Below, in pieces: positions 8,182-17,543 of a stretch of DNA of 64,000 nt. How positions within the stretch are numbered: position 1 is the stretch's first letter; each line of letters begins with the position of its first letter. Under the pieces are notes generated by a model. That model searched no databases. It saw only the letters and a list, made by a program, of their open reading frames with translations, and was not told the origin of the DNA. The position numbers were made by a program, and so were the translations under genes. The DNA is from UBA1046 sp012511325 (GTDB lineage: Bacteria; Bacillota; Clostridia; Saccharofermentanales; DTU023), in contig JBMNJZ010000001.1 in assembly GCA_050951925.1 (NCBI GenBank), positions 1,612,001 to 1,676,000 of the forward strand, given 5' to 3'.

Positions 8182-10515
8182 TTATACCCCGGTGCGACTG
8201 ACATCCACCACGCTGGGAATAGCCTTTAAGCGCTTGATCAATCGATCCACCTGAGCCTGATCTTTCGTTTCGATAGTGATTCTGATACTGGCGCTGATAT
8301 CTTTGGCAGACTGCACCTTGAACTCCAGTATCGGTATTGTCTCAAGAGCTACCGCACTGGAAATTTCCGCTAACAGATTTCTTCTGTCCCGGGCGATAAC
8401 TCTGAGAATCGTTTGATACTTCAGTTCTTCAGGCAAATCTTCAACCCAAAACACATCTATCAGTCGCGAGGCACGTTCCGCAGCTTCGGGAGACTCGTCG
8501 AACGATTCCACCAGATGCTTAATATTGTGACAATCCATCCGATGCACGGCAACACCTTCGCCTCTGGTAACATAACCGATAATCTTATCTCCCGGGACAG
8601 GATTGCAGCATTTTGACAGCCGGATCAGGCAATTGTCGATACCTCGTACCTGCACACCCCGGGACTGGCTGGCGATCTTCTTTCGTTTCTGCTGTTTACT
8701 CTCTTTTTCCCGTTTAGTCCAGGTCGTTTCATCAGAAGATATTATTGACTGCGGCGCATATTGCACATGGCCTGTCTTAGTTACGCGATAACCCAAGGTT
8801 GCCCGCTCATCCTCAGACAGTGACAAAATATAGTCGTCCCGCAGACGCGGTACAATGCGGGCGGCGGATAAACCCCCATAACCTACTATCGCATAGAGAT
8901 CATCCAGTGAATTCAGGGAATAACGCTTGAGCAATTTATCATAAAATTCCTTTTTGACAAGTTGTGCCGGTGTAAAGCCGGACTTTTTGATTTCCCGGTC
9001 AATCGTCTCCCGTCCCCGGACAATATTATCATCACGCATTTCACGTTTGAACCAGGTTGAGATCTTGCTGCGGGCAGTATTGCTTTTGACGATATTCAGC
9101 CAATCCAGACTGGGGCCTTTGACTTTATCCGAAGTCAGTATTTCTACTATATCGCCGTTCTCCAACTTGGAAGTGAGCGGTACCATCCGGCCATTTACTT
9201 TTGCGCCATACATTGAATTGCCGACACCGCTGTGGATATGATAAGCGAAATCAATCGGCACCGATCCCATCGGTAATGAGATAACCTCTCCTTTAGGCGT
9301 GAAGACAAAGACTTCGTCAGTGATCAGTTCCTCCTTCAATGTATTCATAAATTCAGAGGAATCCCTCATATCGCTTTGCCACTCCAAAAGCTGCCTCAGC
9401 CAGGTAAGTTTGACATCAAGAGGATCTGTCTTGGAAGAAGCCTTGCGATCCTCCTTATAACGCCAATGTGCGGCAATACCATACTCAGCAGTCTTATGCA
9501 TGTCATAAGTTCGGATCTGAACTTCGAAAGGTATGCCTGAAGGATTGATCACGGTCGTATGCAATGACTGGTACATATTGGGCTTAGGCATAGCAATATA
9601 GTCTTTAAAGCGGCCGGGCATAGGTTTGTGCAGTTGATGAACGAGCCCGAGAACAGCATAGCACTCACCAACAGTGTCAACTATAATCCGCATGGCAAAA
9701 AGATCATAGATCTCATCCAGAGACCTGTTCTGATTTTTCATTTTGCTGTAGATGCTGTAGAAATGCTTAGGCCTGCCTTCGATATCGGCTTTGATACCCA
9801 TTTGAGAGATTCGCTCTTCCAGATCACGGGTAGTTTCGAGCAGAAAGTTTTCCCGATCGGATCGTTTAACTGAAATCTGCTCGACCAACTCATAATAGGC
9901 AGTGGGATCCAGATAGCGCAAGCTCAGATCCTCAAGCTCCCACTTAATTTTATGTATTCCCAAGCGATGAGCCAGCGGAGCATAGATATCGAGTGATTCC
10001 CGTGATTTGTCAAGCTGTTTTGTATGATCCTGATAATCCATCGTGCGCATATTATGCAGACGGTCGGCCAATTTGATCAGCACTACTCTGATATCTCTGG
10101 CCATGGCAAGGAACATCTTGCGGTAACTTTCAGCCTGGATCTCTTCCTGAGTTGAATAGGAAAACTTTGATAATTTGGTAACACCATCGACCAGATTTTT
10201 GATATCATTGCCGAAAATATCAGCAATATCAGATAAAGTAACTGTTGTATCTTCAACAGTATCGTGCAGAAGAGCCGCAATCAGGGTATCTTTATCTACT
10301 TCCAGATCAAGCAGAATTTCAGCGGCGGCAACCGGGTGGATAATATACGGCTCGCCTGTCGCGCGCTTTTGTCCTTGATGCGCTTTTTTGGCAAACTCAT
10401 ATGCTTTTTGCAACAGGCTCGTATCGGTATGACCGGAATAGTCAGACCATTTTTGGCAAATCATCGCCATCCTGGCATCTGTATCCTGTATATTTTCCCT
10501 ATTCTCGTGATGCAT
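8182..10515 (-). CDS. rel: Bifunctional (p)ppGpp synthetase/hydrolase Rel
   Basis: Makes and degrades (p)ppGpp in the stringent response. Domains in order: HD hydrolase (HQGQKRATGEPYIIHP, LLHDTVEDT, about 45-190), RelA/SpoT synthetase (RPKHFYSIYSKM, YQSLHTTV, about 240-370), TGS (EVFVFTPKGEV, about 395-455), helical and zinc-finger-like regions (CLIRLSKCCNPVPGD, HRMDCHN) and a C-terminal ACT domain. Both active sites look intact. The frame opens at a TTG at 10539 inside recJ; the ATG at 10515 with AGGGAAG nine bases upstream is preferred. Its start overlaps the recJ stop, which implies translational coupling; no apt gene intervenes. Confidence 0.95.
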   Translation of the reverse strand: MHHENRENIQDTDARMAMICQKWSDYSGHTDTSLLQKAYEFAKKAHQGQKRATGEPYIIHPVAAAEILLDLEVDKDTLIAALLHDTVEDTTVTLSDIADIFGNDIKNLVDGVTKLSKFSYSTQEEIQAESYRKMFLAMARDIRVVLIKLADRLHNMRTMDYQDHTKQLDKSRESLDIYAPLAHRLGIHKIKWELEDLSLRYLDPTAYYELVEQISVKRSDRENFLLETTRDLEERISQMGIKADIEGRPKHFYSIYSKMKNQNRSLDEIYDLFAMRIIVDTVGECYAVLGLVHQLHKPMPGRFKDYIAMPKPNMYQSLHTTVINPSGIPFEVQIRTYDMHKTAEYGIAAHWRYKEDRKASSKTDPLDVKLTWLRQLLEWQSDMRDSSEFMNTLKEELITDEVFVFTPKGEVISLPMGSVPIDFAYHIHSGVGNSMYGAKVNGRMVPLTSKLENGDIVEILTSDKVKGPSLDWLNIVKSNTARSKISTWFKREMRDDNIVRGRETIDREIKKSGFTPAQLVKKEFYDKLLKRYSLNSLDDLYAIVGYGGLSAARIVPRLRDDYILSLSEDERATLGYRVTKTGHVQYAPQSIISSDETTWTKREKESKQQKRKKIASQSRGVQVRGIDNCLIRLSKCCNPVPGDKIIGYVTRGEGVAVHRMDCHNIKHLVESFDESPEAAERASRLIDVFWVEDLPEELKYQTILRVIARDRRNLLAEISSAVALETIPILEFKVQSAKDISASIRITIETKDQAQVDRLIKRLKAIPSVVDVSRTGV

Positions 10516-12625
10516 TAGCAATACTTCCCTGTTGCTCAAGTTGTTGCCATAATTCTGTAGTCCTCAGATCCACTCTTTTTGTAGTGGCTCTGAAGCTAAA
10601 CGCCCAATTATCATGATCCGTTTGTCTCATTGAGCCCAGACCGGATTGGGCAAACAGCTGAAGAATAATAATCAGTTTTTGCTCCGATATGGAACCATTA
10701 TAAGTGCTGGACAGCCAATGTGCCAGATGTAGCGGATCAAACAGCAGCTCCTGCTCAGGCTCAATCAATTTTGATAAGCCATGATAAACCGATGCTATCT
10801 GCGAGCGTTCGATCCTGATCGGCTGAGCAGTTTTTGTCTCCTGTCGCGCAAGTCTCAACTCCTCAATTTGCAGATTAACCTTTTCAACACCCTGCCAGAC
10901 ATTACTGGTCAGATAGCAAATAATATCAACCCGGTCACCAGGGCTATAGAGCAAGTCAGCCATTCCCTTCCTGAACGCGACACCGGCTATCCGCCCCGCA
11001 CCATCAATTTCCAGTACAATACGCAAATGACTGCCATCACCAACCCGGTAGATTTCCGCAATGCGCGCATCACTGAGCAGAAATAGTGGTTTGGGATTTT
11101 GTTCTCCGGTCGGCTCCAATAACTCTAAAGATTGCACAGCCTCGGTCGTCAGATCCTGAGGCATCAGTTCCAAATCAACTATCAGTTCTGCCGGCACAAA
11201 ATCGCCTGCCCGGGCAATATATGCCTTAATCCTGGTTGTGAACTCCTCCAGCTTGTCTGCAGCCAATGACAAACCGGCAGCACCGGTATGCCCGCCAAAA
11301 CTCAATAGCAAATCCTGGCAACTTTCAATAGCGGCATATAGATCAAAATTACCATAAGAGCGGCCTGAACCGCGATATATTCCTTCCTCCAATGTCAAGC
11401 AGATAGCTGGCAGCTGAAAATGATCAGCCAGACGAGCGCTGAGAATCCCCAGAATGCCAGGATGGAGTGCCTCATAAGCAGCTATTATGATCCGATCATG
11501 ACCGGGTACAAGTTCAGATTCAACTTGAACCCTTATCTGCTCTATCTGTTCCTTCTCCAACTCCCGCCGCTCATTATTCAATTCATTGAGCCTGGCAGCA
11601 AGCAATTCAGCTTCCGTCGCCAAATCAGTCAGCAGAAGCTCCAGGGCAACTTCTGCCTGACCCAGTCTGCCCGCTGCATTAAGTCGGGGGGCCAGGTTAA
11701 ACTGGATCAGCTCCACGGACAAATTCTCCTCAGCTTTACGGCAACACTCAGCTAATTTTCTGATTCCAATCGGGGCATGTTTAGAATAGGCTGCAATGGC
11801 ATCAACGACCAGGCGTCTATTGACACCTCTCAAGGGCATCACATCCGCTACAGTTCCAATCGCGGCCAACACTGTCAGCAGAGGTTCCGGTTCTGCCGGG
11901 TAGATTAAGCCCAGTACCAGATAATAGGCAACCCCCACACCCGCTAAACCGCTCAGAGGAAATCCTTCCCCTTCACGCTGCGGATTTATAAAAGCGGAGG
12001 CCGGATGTGGATCATCAGTACAAGCATGATGATCAGTTACAATCACTCTGATACCATTCGCCTCCAGCAGACCGACTTCTTCTAAGCTGGAACTGCCGCA
12101 ATCTACAGTTATCACCAGATCGGGATTGTGAGCAATGATCTGGGAAACCTGATCAGGGGTAAGCCCGTAACCGTCGCGAAGCCGGTCAGGAATCATGCTG
12201 ATGACATCTGCCTCCCGCTGCCTGAACCAGCGTAGCAATAAAGCCGTAGCAGTCAAACCATCCGCATCGTAGTCACCAAAGACCAGGATTTTGCCCTTTC
12301 CATTCAGAACTGACCGGATTATTTCAACAGCAATCCGGAGATCAGTAAACAAAAAGGGGTCCGGATAGCAGATCTCCTCCGGGAAAAGTAATTCCAGGAT
12401 ATCTGAGTCATGATAATCGCGCGCCTGCCATAAACGGTGCATTAAGGGATGTAAAACAGGCATACCGCAATCATCAATTCCAGCAGATAAGGCTGACATG
12501 CCCTGCTCTTTTAGTCCGTCAACTCCCGAAGGCTTTTCTCTTTTACCGGCGGTAGTTTGTGCCCTGAGTGTCCATTTACGGGACAGTAGGATTTGCTTCA
12601 ACTGTGCTCTTGTTTCTTGATCCAT
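10499..12625 (-). CDS. recJ: Single-stranded-DNA-specific exonuclease RecJ
   Basis: A 5'-3' ssDNA exonuclease of recombination and repair. The 708 residues carry the DHH-family motifs VFGDYDADGLTATAL, VITVDCGSSS and VIVTDHHACTDD, then the middle ARLNAAGRLGQAEVALELLL and the DHHA1 SFGGHTGAAGLSL motif, followed by an OB-like domain. The C-terminal 100 residues match no domain I recognise. The stop lies 16 bases inside rel, an overlap that suggests coupled expression. No strong SD precedes the ATG. Confidence 0.94.
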   Translation of the reverse strand: MDQETRAQLKQILLSRKWTLRAQTTAGKREKPSGVDGLKEQGMSALSAGIDDCGMPVLHPLMHRLWQARDYHDSDILELLFPEEICYPDPFLFTDLRIAVEIIRSVLNGKGKILVFGDYDADGLTATALLLRWFRQREADVISMIPDRLRDGYGLTPDQVSQIIAHNPDLVITVDCGSSSLEEVGLLEANGIRVIVTDHHACTDDPHPASAFINPQREGEGFPLSGLAGVGVAYYLVLGLIYPAEPEPLLTVLAAIGTVADVMPLRGVNRRLVVDAIAAYSKHAPIGIRKLAECCRKAEENLSVELIQFNLAPRLNAAGRLGQAEVALELLLTDLATEAELLAARLNELNNERRELEKEQIEQIRVQVESELVPGHDRIIIAAYEALHPGILGILSARLADHFQLPAICLTLEEGIYRGSGRSYGNFDLYAAIESCQDLLLSFGGHTGAAGLSLAADKLEEFTTRIKAYIARAGDFVPAELIVDLELMPQDLTTEAVQSLELLEPTGEQNPKPLFLLSDARIAEIYRVGDGSHLRIVLEIDGAGRIAGVAFRKGMADLLYSPGDRVDIICYLTSNVWQGVEKVNLQIEELRLARQETKTAQPIRIERSQIASVYHGLSKLIEPEQELLFDPLHLAHWLSSTYNGSISEQKLIIILQLFAQSGLGSMRQTDHDNWAFSFRATTKRVDLRTTELWQQLEQQGSIANASRE

Positions 12626-12684
12626 TCATTTTACTCGCTTATTCAGCCTATTATAACATCAGATAAAATTAAAAATCGGTATAT

Positions 12685-12713
12685 AAAAATCCGCCCGGTT
12701 TGCACCGGGCGGA
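12685..12713 (-). terminator. Rho-independent terminator of rpsU
   Basis: A perfect 9-bp GC stem (TCCGCCCGG / CCGGGCGGA) at 12690-12713 with a 6-base loop is followed on the minus strand by five T. It lies 23 bases past the rpsU stop, ahead of recJ. Confidence 0.93.
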
Positions 12714-12735
12714 CTCAGATAACGTCCTTGCAGAA

Positions 12736-12909
12736 TCAGCGCTTTCTCTTGCGCGCTGCTTCCGATTTCTTTTTTCTTTTCACACTCGGCTTTTCGTAAT
12801 GCTCGCGTTTTCTAACTTCCGCCAGGACTCCCGAGCGTGCACATTGACGTTTGAAGCGCTTCAGGGCACTGTCAAGGGATTCATTCTCTTTGACACGAAT
12901 TTCTGACAA
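12736..12909 (-). CDS. rpsU: 30S ribosomal protein bS21
   Basis: Small basic ribosomal protein involved in initiation. The 57 residues read SEIRVKENESLDSALKRFKRQ after the start, then a Lys/Arg-rich tail ending RKRKR, the normal size and pattern. I choose a TTG start at 12909 because GGGGAGGG lies six bases upstream and known bS21 proteins begin just before SEIRV; the open frame extends six codons further to 12927. It has its own terminator. Confidence 0.94.
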   Translation of the reverse strand: MSEIRVKENESLDSALKRFKRQCARSGVLAEVRKREHYEKPSVKRKKKSEAARKRKR

Positions 12910-13103
12910 TCTTTTCCCTCCCCTCACAGTGGACTATAGCCGCTTTGCGGCAACAACGGCATTATACCTCACGCGCGCCTTTGTGGTCAAATATCCGCCG
13001 AAGATCGAGTTTTAACTATTTATATATATAATGCAGGCTCAGATAGTGAGACTATTCAGATCACGCAGACGGATTTCGCCCAATAACCCAAGTAGTGGCT
13101 GTA

Positions 13104-13463
13104 CTACACCAGACTCTCATTCAGGTCACGACCGGCCAGCATATGAATATGCAAATGCATGACGGTTTGGCCGGCTCCGGGTCCGCAGTTAATAATCAGT
13201 CTGAAGCCTGAATCGGTCAGACCCAGTATCTCTGCTACTTTGGGAACAGCTTGTAGCAATTGACCTATGACAGTCTGCCCTTCTTCATCTGCAGCCAAAG
13301 TCAAAATGCTCTCACTATGGTGCTTTGGCACCAGCAAAACATGATGATCCGCCTGGGGGTTCAGATCGTGAAAGGCCACGATATTGTCATCTTCCCAGAC
13401 AATCTTGGCCGGAATCTCGCCGGCCGCTATCTTGCAAAAAATACAATTATCCTGTTTTCTCAT
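13104..13463 (-). CDS. hinT: HIT family nucleotide hydrolase (HinT-like)
   Basis: Purine nucleoside phosphoramidase or related nucleotide-binding protein. The 119 residues start MRKQDNCIFCKIAAGEIPAK, contain the substrate-loop LVPKHH and end with the histidine triad HLHIHMLAGRD. An N-terminal CxxC (CIFC) is a zinc-ligand pattern seen in many HinT. GAGGAGGGCAAA precedes the ATG at 13463, so the open frame that begins earlier (13493) is not used. It follows alaS by 26 bases, so cotranscription is likely. Confidence 0.93.
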   Translation of the reverse strand: MRKQDNCIFCKIAAGEIPAKIVWEDDNIVAFHDLNPQADHHVLLVPKHHSESILTLAADEEGQTVIGQLLQAVPKVAEILGLTDSGFRLIINCGPGAGQTVMHLHIHMLAGRDLNESLV

Positions 13464-13489
13464 TTTGCCCTCCTCTGATCGGATTGCCG

Positions 13490-16150
13490 TCACTGTTCAA
13501 CTTGTTGTTCTATCAGTTTTTTCACCCGTGTCAAGGCTTGATCCAGCTTATCCGGATCGCGTCCTCCGGCCTGTGCCATTTCAGGTCTGCCGCCACCGCC
13601 GCCACCTGTAATACGAGCCGCCTCGCGCACTAAATCTCCGGCATGGATGCCAACAGCAACTGCGGACTTGGTAGCCATCGCCAGCCAAAGAATCTTATCC
13701 TCCACGGTAGCGGCCAAAACTACTACTCCATTATCGAAATGATCCCGGATACGATCGCCTGCCGTCCGCAGATCTTCCGCATTTGCCACTTCAATTTGAC
13801 CAATGACGGCAGTAACGGGACCTATTTCGGCTGCCTGTGCCAAAAGCTTGTTCGCCGTAACAGCTATGTCCTGAGTTCTCAATGTTGACAATTCATGCTG
13901 CAGATCTTTGATCTCACTTTGCAATGAATCTATTTTGTTAACAAGCTCGGTTCCGGTCGTCTTAAGTTTATCTGCGGTATGACGTACAATATGCCTGAAC
14001 TGCAGCAGAGCAGACAGGGCCTTAAGCCCGGTCACAGCTTCAATCCTGCGCACTCCGGCCGCAATCCCGCTTTCGCTCAGCAAAGCAAAAATCTGCACCT
14101 GCCCGGAATGGCTGAGATGAGTGCCGCCGCACAATTCCAGAGAAAAATCCCCGATTCTGATCATCCGCACCGGATCCGTATATTTTTCATCAAACAGGGC
14201 CAGTGCTCCGGCAGTAGTGGCTTCTGCCAGAGGCACGAGCTCTGCAGTAATGGCAAAATCCTTGTCAATAGCCTCATTGACCAGCCATTCAACGGTATCT
14301 CTCTGCTCCGGGGTCAGAGGACCTTGATGCGTAAAATCAAAACGGAGATAATCAGCCTCGACATAGGAACCGGCCTGATGCACTTGCTCACCCAGAACCT
14401 GTCTTAGTGCCTGATGCAACAGATGCGTTGCCGTATGATTTCGGGCAGTAGCCAGTCGCACTGCCTGATCTACTTCCAGAATAACCTCATCGCCTACTTG
14501 GATCTGACCGTCTACCAGCTCGGCATAATGCAGATACACACCCTGATCAGTGACCATAGTATTATCGACTTTCAGTACAGCTGTTTCGGTTCTGATCCAA
14601 CCTACATCGCCCTTTTGTCCGCCGCCTTCGGCATAAAAGGGCGTGCCGGGCACGACAATAAGCAACCGGTCGCCCGGAGTGGCCTGCTCAATTACTGAGA
14701 GCTTGCCATCGACCGGCTGTTGAAGAATAAGCAGGCTAATCTGACCGGAAGCGCGCATTTGATCGTAGCCTGTAAACTCAGTCGGCATCATAGCCGCCAA
14801 CTCCTCAGGCATAGCCTCGGCATCCCAGGCCGAACCTGCTTTGGCACGCAAGGCCTGTCTGGCAGTTTCGCGTTGACGCTCCATCTGCTCCCTGAAGCCC
14901 GACTCATCAATATCGATTCCTGCCTCGGCAGCAATCTCCCGGGTTAAGTCAATCGGGAAACCGAAGGTGTCGTGGAGCTTGAAAGCATCCGAACCGGGCA
15001 GAACCTCGCCTGCTTTTTCCTGCACCCGGGCAATCAAATTCTTCAAGACACTGAGACCTTGGGCTATGGTTGCAGAGAAACGCTCCTCTTCCATGCGCAG
15101 AGAACTGACAATCAATTTTTCTCTTTCGATCAGCTCCGGATAAACACTGCCGGATATCGTGATAACTTTTGGCACCAATTCAAATAGGAAAGGTCTCTCA
15201 ATTCCCAGCAATCTGCCATGACGGGCAGCTCGCCTGATCAAACGTCTGAGCACATATCCTCGCCCCTCATTGCCCGGGAATACCCCATCACTGATCAGCA
15301 TCACAGCACTGCGCAGATGATCGGCAATTACGCGCAGAGAAATATCATTGATCTCATCTTCGCCATAAGCAGTCCGGCAATAGTCAGCAACAGTATTCAA
15401 AAGCTCCCGAATGGTATCGACTTCAAAAATATTCTCGACGCCCTGCATTACCGCGGCCAGACGTTCCAGACCCATGCCGGTATCGATATTTTTCTGATCC
15501 AGTACGGTATAACTGCCATCTTCTTCACGATAAAACTGAGTAAAAACCAGATTCCAGACCTCAACGAAACGGTCGCAATCACAGCCGGGCGCGCAAGCAA
15601 AATCCCCGCAACCATACTCAATACCCCGATCATAGTAGATCTCTGAACAAGGGCCGCAAGGTCCGACTCCATGCTCCCAGTAATTATCCGCTTTGCCAAG
15701 ACGAGAAATATGAGAGTGGTCAATCGGCATTGTTTCCCAGATCGCATGGGCCTCATCATCTTCCAGATAAACAGTTGCATACAGTCGGTCCGACGGGATT
15801 TCCAAGACTTGGGTCAGGAATTCCCAGGCCCAGGCAATAGCCTCTGCCTTGAAATAATCACCAAAAGAAAAATTGCCGAGCATCTCAAAAAATGTCGCAT
15901 GCCGGCTAGTCTTGCCGACATGATCAATATCAGGAGTTCTCAGGCATTTCTGGCAGGTGGTGACACGCAGTGACGGAGGCTCCAGAGCCCCCGTAAAATA
16001 GGGTTTCATGGGCGTCATGCCGGCATTAATCAGCAGCAAAGAAGGATCATGCTGCGGTATCAGGGAAAAACTGGGCAAGCGCAGATGCCCTTTTTCTTCA
16101 AAAAAGCTTAAAAACAGCTCGCGCAGCTGATTGAGACCAAATTTTACCAC
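13490..16150 (-). CDS. alaS: Alanyl-tRNA synthetase
   Basis: Charges tRNA-Ala and edits mischarged Ser or Gly. The 886 residues have the class II catalytic core (LRLPSFSLIPQHDPSLLLINAGMTPMK, then RVTTCQKC), the tRNA-recognition domain, the editing domain with HTATHLLH and CGGTH zinc ligands, and a C-terminal DHHA1-like domain with a GGGGGGRPEMAQAGG loop. Full length. The start is GTG at 16150 with AGGAGG eight bases before it. No T-box leader could be demonstrated upstream. Confidence 0.97.
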   Translation of the reverse strand: MVKFGLNQLRELFLSFFEEKGHLRLPSFSLIPQHDPSLLLINAGMTPMKPYFTGALEPPSLRVTTCQKCLRTPDIDHVGKTSRHATFFEMLGNFSFGDYFKAEAIAWAWEFLTQVLEIPSDRLYATVYLEDDEAHAIWETMPIDHSHISRLGKADNYWEHGVGPCGPCSEIYYDRGIEYGCGDFACAPGCDCDRFVEVWNLVFTQFYREEDGSYTVLDQKNIDTGMGLERLAAVMQGVENIFEVDTIRELLNTVADYCRTAYGEDEINDISLRVIADHLRSAVMLISDGVFPGNEGRGYVLRRLIRRAARHGRLLGIERPFLFELVPKVITISGSVYPELIEREKLIVSSLRMEEERFSATIAQGLSVLKNLIARVQEKAGEVLPGSDAFKLHDTFGFPIDLTREIAAEAGIDIDESGFREQMERQRETARQALRAKAGSAWDAEAMPEELAAMMPTEFTGYDQMRASGQISLLILQQPVDGKLSVIEQATPGDRLLIVVPGTPFYAEGGGQKGDVGWIRTETAVLKVDNTMVTDQGVYLHYAELVDGQIQVGDEVILEVDQAVRLATARNHTATHLLHQALRQVLGEQVHQAGSYVEADYLRFDFTHQGPLTPEQRDTVEWLVNEAIDKDFAITAELVPLAEATTAGALALFDEKYTDPVRMIRIGDFSLELCGGTHLSHSGQVQIFALLSESGIAAGVRRIEAVTGLKALSALLQFRHIVRHTADKLKTTGTELVNKIDSLQSEIKDLQHELSTLRTQDIAVTANKLLAQAAEIGPVTAVIGQIEVANAEDLRTAGDRIRDHFDNGVVVLAATVEDKILWLAMATKSAVAVGIHAGDLVREAARITGGGGGGRPEMAQAGGRDPDKLDQALTRVKKLIEQQVEQ

Positions 16151-16428
16151 GGTTATCGCCTCCTGTCCTATCCAAAAAGTTTAGCAGACACTATAGGAGT
16201 CGGCAAGCTTTGCGCCCAAGGGTACCGCGGTTAATTGACAGGGAAAGCAGGTAGATTTTATAATAAACTAACTTGCAGATTACGGACTGCAACCGCCGAA
16301 TTTATGAAGCATCTTATCCTCGCTGTGCGGAGATGCACATATCTTCTAGATTCTGATAATTGATCTCACCTAATAATGCAAATCATAACTTTCCACGTTT
16401 GCATTGCAATTAGAATTCGAGGCAAATC
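16151..16428. promoter_or_regulatory. Divergent promoter region between alaS and the opine/B12 operon, with two inverted repeats
   Basis: 278 bases without a gene, holding the control sequences of two divergent units. Two inverted repeats are visible: TTGCAG-N8-CTGCAA at 16273-16292 and AATGCAAA-N15-TTTGCATT at 16375-16405. The second lies 24 bases before the plus-strand start and could be an operator or leader hairpin. On the minus strand a TATAAA-like -10 occurs near 16255 for alaS. Assignments are by eye. Confidence 0.5.
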
Positions 16429-17523
16429 ATGAAAATCACAGTGATTGGCGCCGGCAACTCAGGAATGGCAATGGCCGCTCATTTGGCCTTAAACGGTCAT
16501 GAGGTCACCTTGTGGAATCGGACTTTTGAGAATATCCGTACCTTGCAACAAACCGGAATCATCCAAGCTATAGGAAAAATAAGCGGCCGGGCCAAGCTGG
16601 CAACCGTTACCGACCATCTCGCAGAGTCACTGCGCCAGCCTGACCTGATTCTGATAGCGACTCCCGCCACCGCGCATCGGGAGCTGGCAATTATGATCGG
16701 GCGGACACTGCGGAAAGAATGTCCGATCATTCTGAGTCCCGGCCGGACTTGCGGGGCTATTGAGTTTAATTATTATTTCCGTCTGCAGGATAATCCCCTC
16801 ACTCCGACAATAGCTGAGACACAGACGGTAATTCATACCTGTCGCAAACAGTCGCAGGACAAAGTGAATATCCTCGCACTTAAAGATTTCGTATATGTGG
16901 CAGGAATGGGGGAAATGAGTAACCGGGAGATCGTCGATTATCTGCCTGACTGTATCCGGCCATATTTTATGCCTGCCACTTCCATGATTCAGACTTCCAT
17001 CGGCAATGTCGGCATGATCTTGCACTGCGCGCCGCTGTTGCTTAATAGTGGCTGGATAGAAAATCCGGAGTTTACCTTTAAGTATTATCGGGACAGTATT
17101 ACGCCCCATATCGCGGCCTATATTGAAGAGATCGACCGTGAGCGGCTGCAGGTGGCCGAAGCCCTTGGCTTCGTAATTGACAGTACCAAGGAATGGTTTC
17201 ACCGCACATACCATACCCGCTATATCAAAGGTGAACAGCTGTATGACGTAATCCGCCGCACTGATGCCTATGACGATATTGATGCTCCCGACACCCTTAA
17301 TCACCGCTATATTCTGGAAGATGTCCCTTATGGTCTGGTACCGCTCGAAACTCTGGGTCAACTTCTGGATATTGAAACTGAATATACTTCGTTGATTATT
17401 GATCTGGCTTCTAAATTGCTGCGCCTTGATTTTCGAGCTACCGGCAGACATCTGAAACAGATCAATATTCAAGATGTTTATGCTACTTTATTGAGAATTG
17501 AGCAGCCTGATTCGACATTTTGA
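16429..17523 (+). CDS. Octopine/nopaline dehydrogenase family oxidoreductase
   Basis: Family members reductively condense an amino acid with a 2-oxo acid to give an opine, using NAD(P)H. The 364 residues begin with a Rossmann motif (VIGAGNSGMAMAAHLALNGHEVTLWNR, given here by its ends at about 5-31) and continue to an octopine-DH C-terminal domain from about 180. That domain carries SIGNVGMILHCAPLLLNSG with the expected Asn and catalytic His. It is the first gene of a four-gene operon; its stop codon abuts or overlaps the next frame. The substrate is unknown. The neighbours (B12 protein, FAD oxidoreductase, membrane protein) do not match known metallophore opine clusters. Confidence 0.85.
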   Translation: MKITVIGAGNSGMAMAAHLALNGHEVTLWNRTFENIRTLQQTGIIQAIGKISGRAKLATVTDHLAESLRQPDLILIATPATAHRELAIMIGRTLRKECPIILSPGRTCGAIEFNYYFRLQDNPLTPTIAETQTVIHTCRKQSQDKVNILALKDFVYVAGMGEMSNREIVDYLPDCIRPYFMPATSMIQTSIGNVGMILHCAPLLLNSGWIENPEFTFKYYRDSITPHIAAYIEEIDRERLQVAEALGFVIDSTKEWFHRTYHTRYIKGEQLYDVIRRTDAYDDIDAPDTLNHRYILEDVPYGLVPLETLGQLLDIETEYTSLIIDLASKLLRLDFRATGRHLKQINIQDVYATLLRIEQPDSTF

Positions 17524-17543
17524 GCCTGCCCCTCCGTGAAATA

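Noticed and set aside
16215..16232. GGTACCGCGG, resembling a T-box motif, near alaS
   Set aside because: It is part of two overlapping palindromes, the conserved upstream bases of the T-box and a following terminator are missing, and it lies on the strand opposite to alaS.
16429..17523. Staphylopine-type metallophore synthesis for the opine dehydrogenase
   Set aside because: No nicotianamine-synthase-like, racemase or metal-transport gene lies in the operon.
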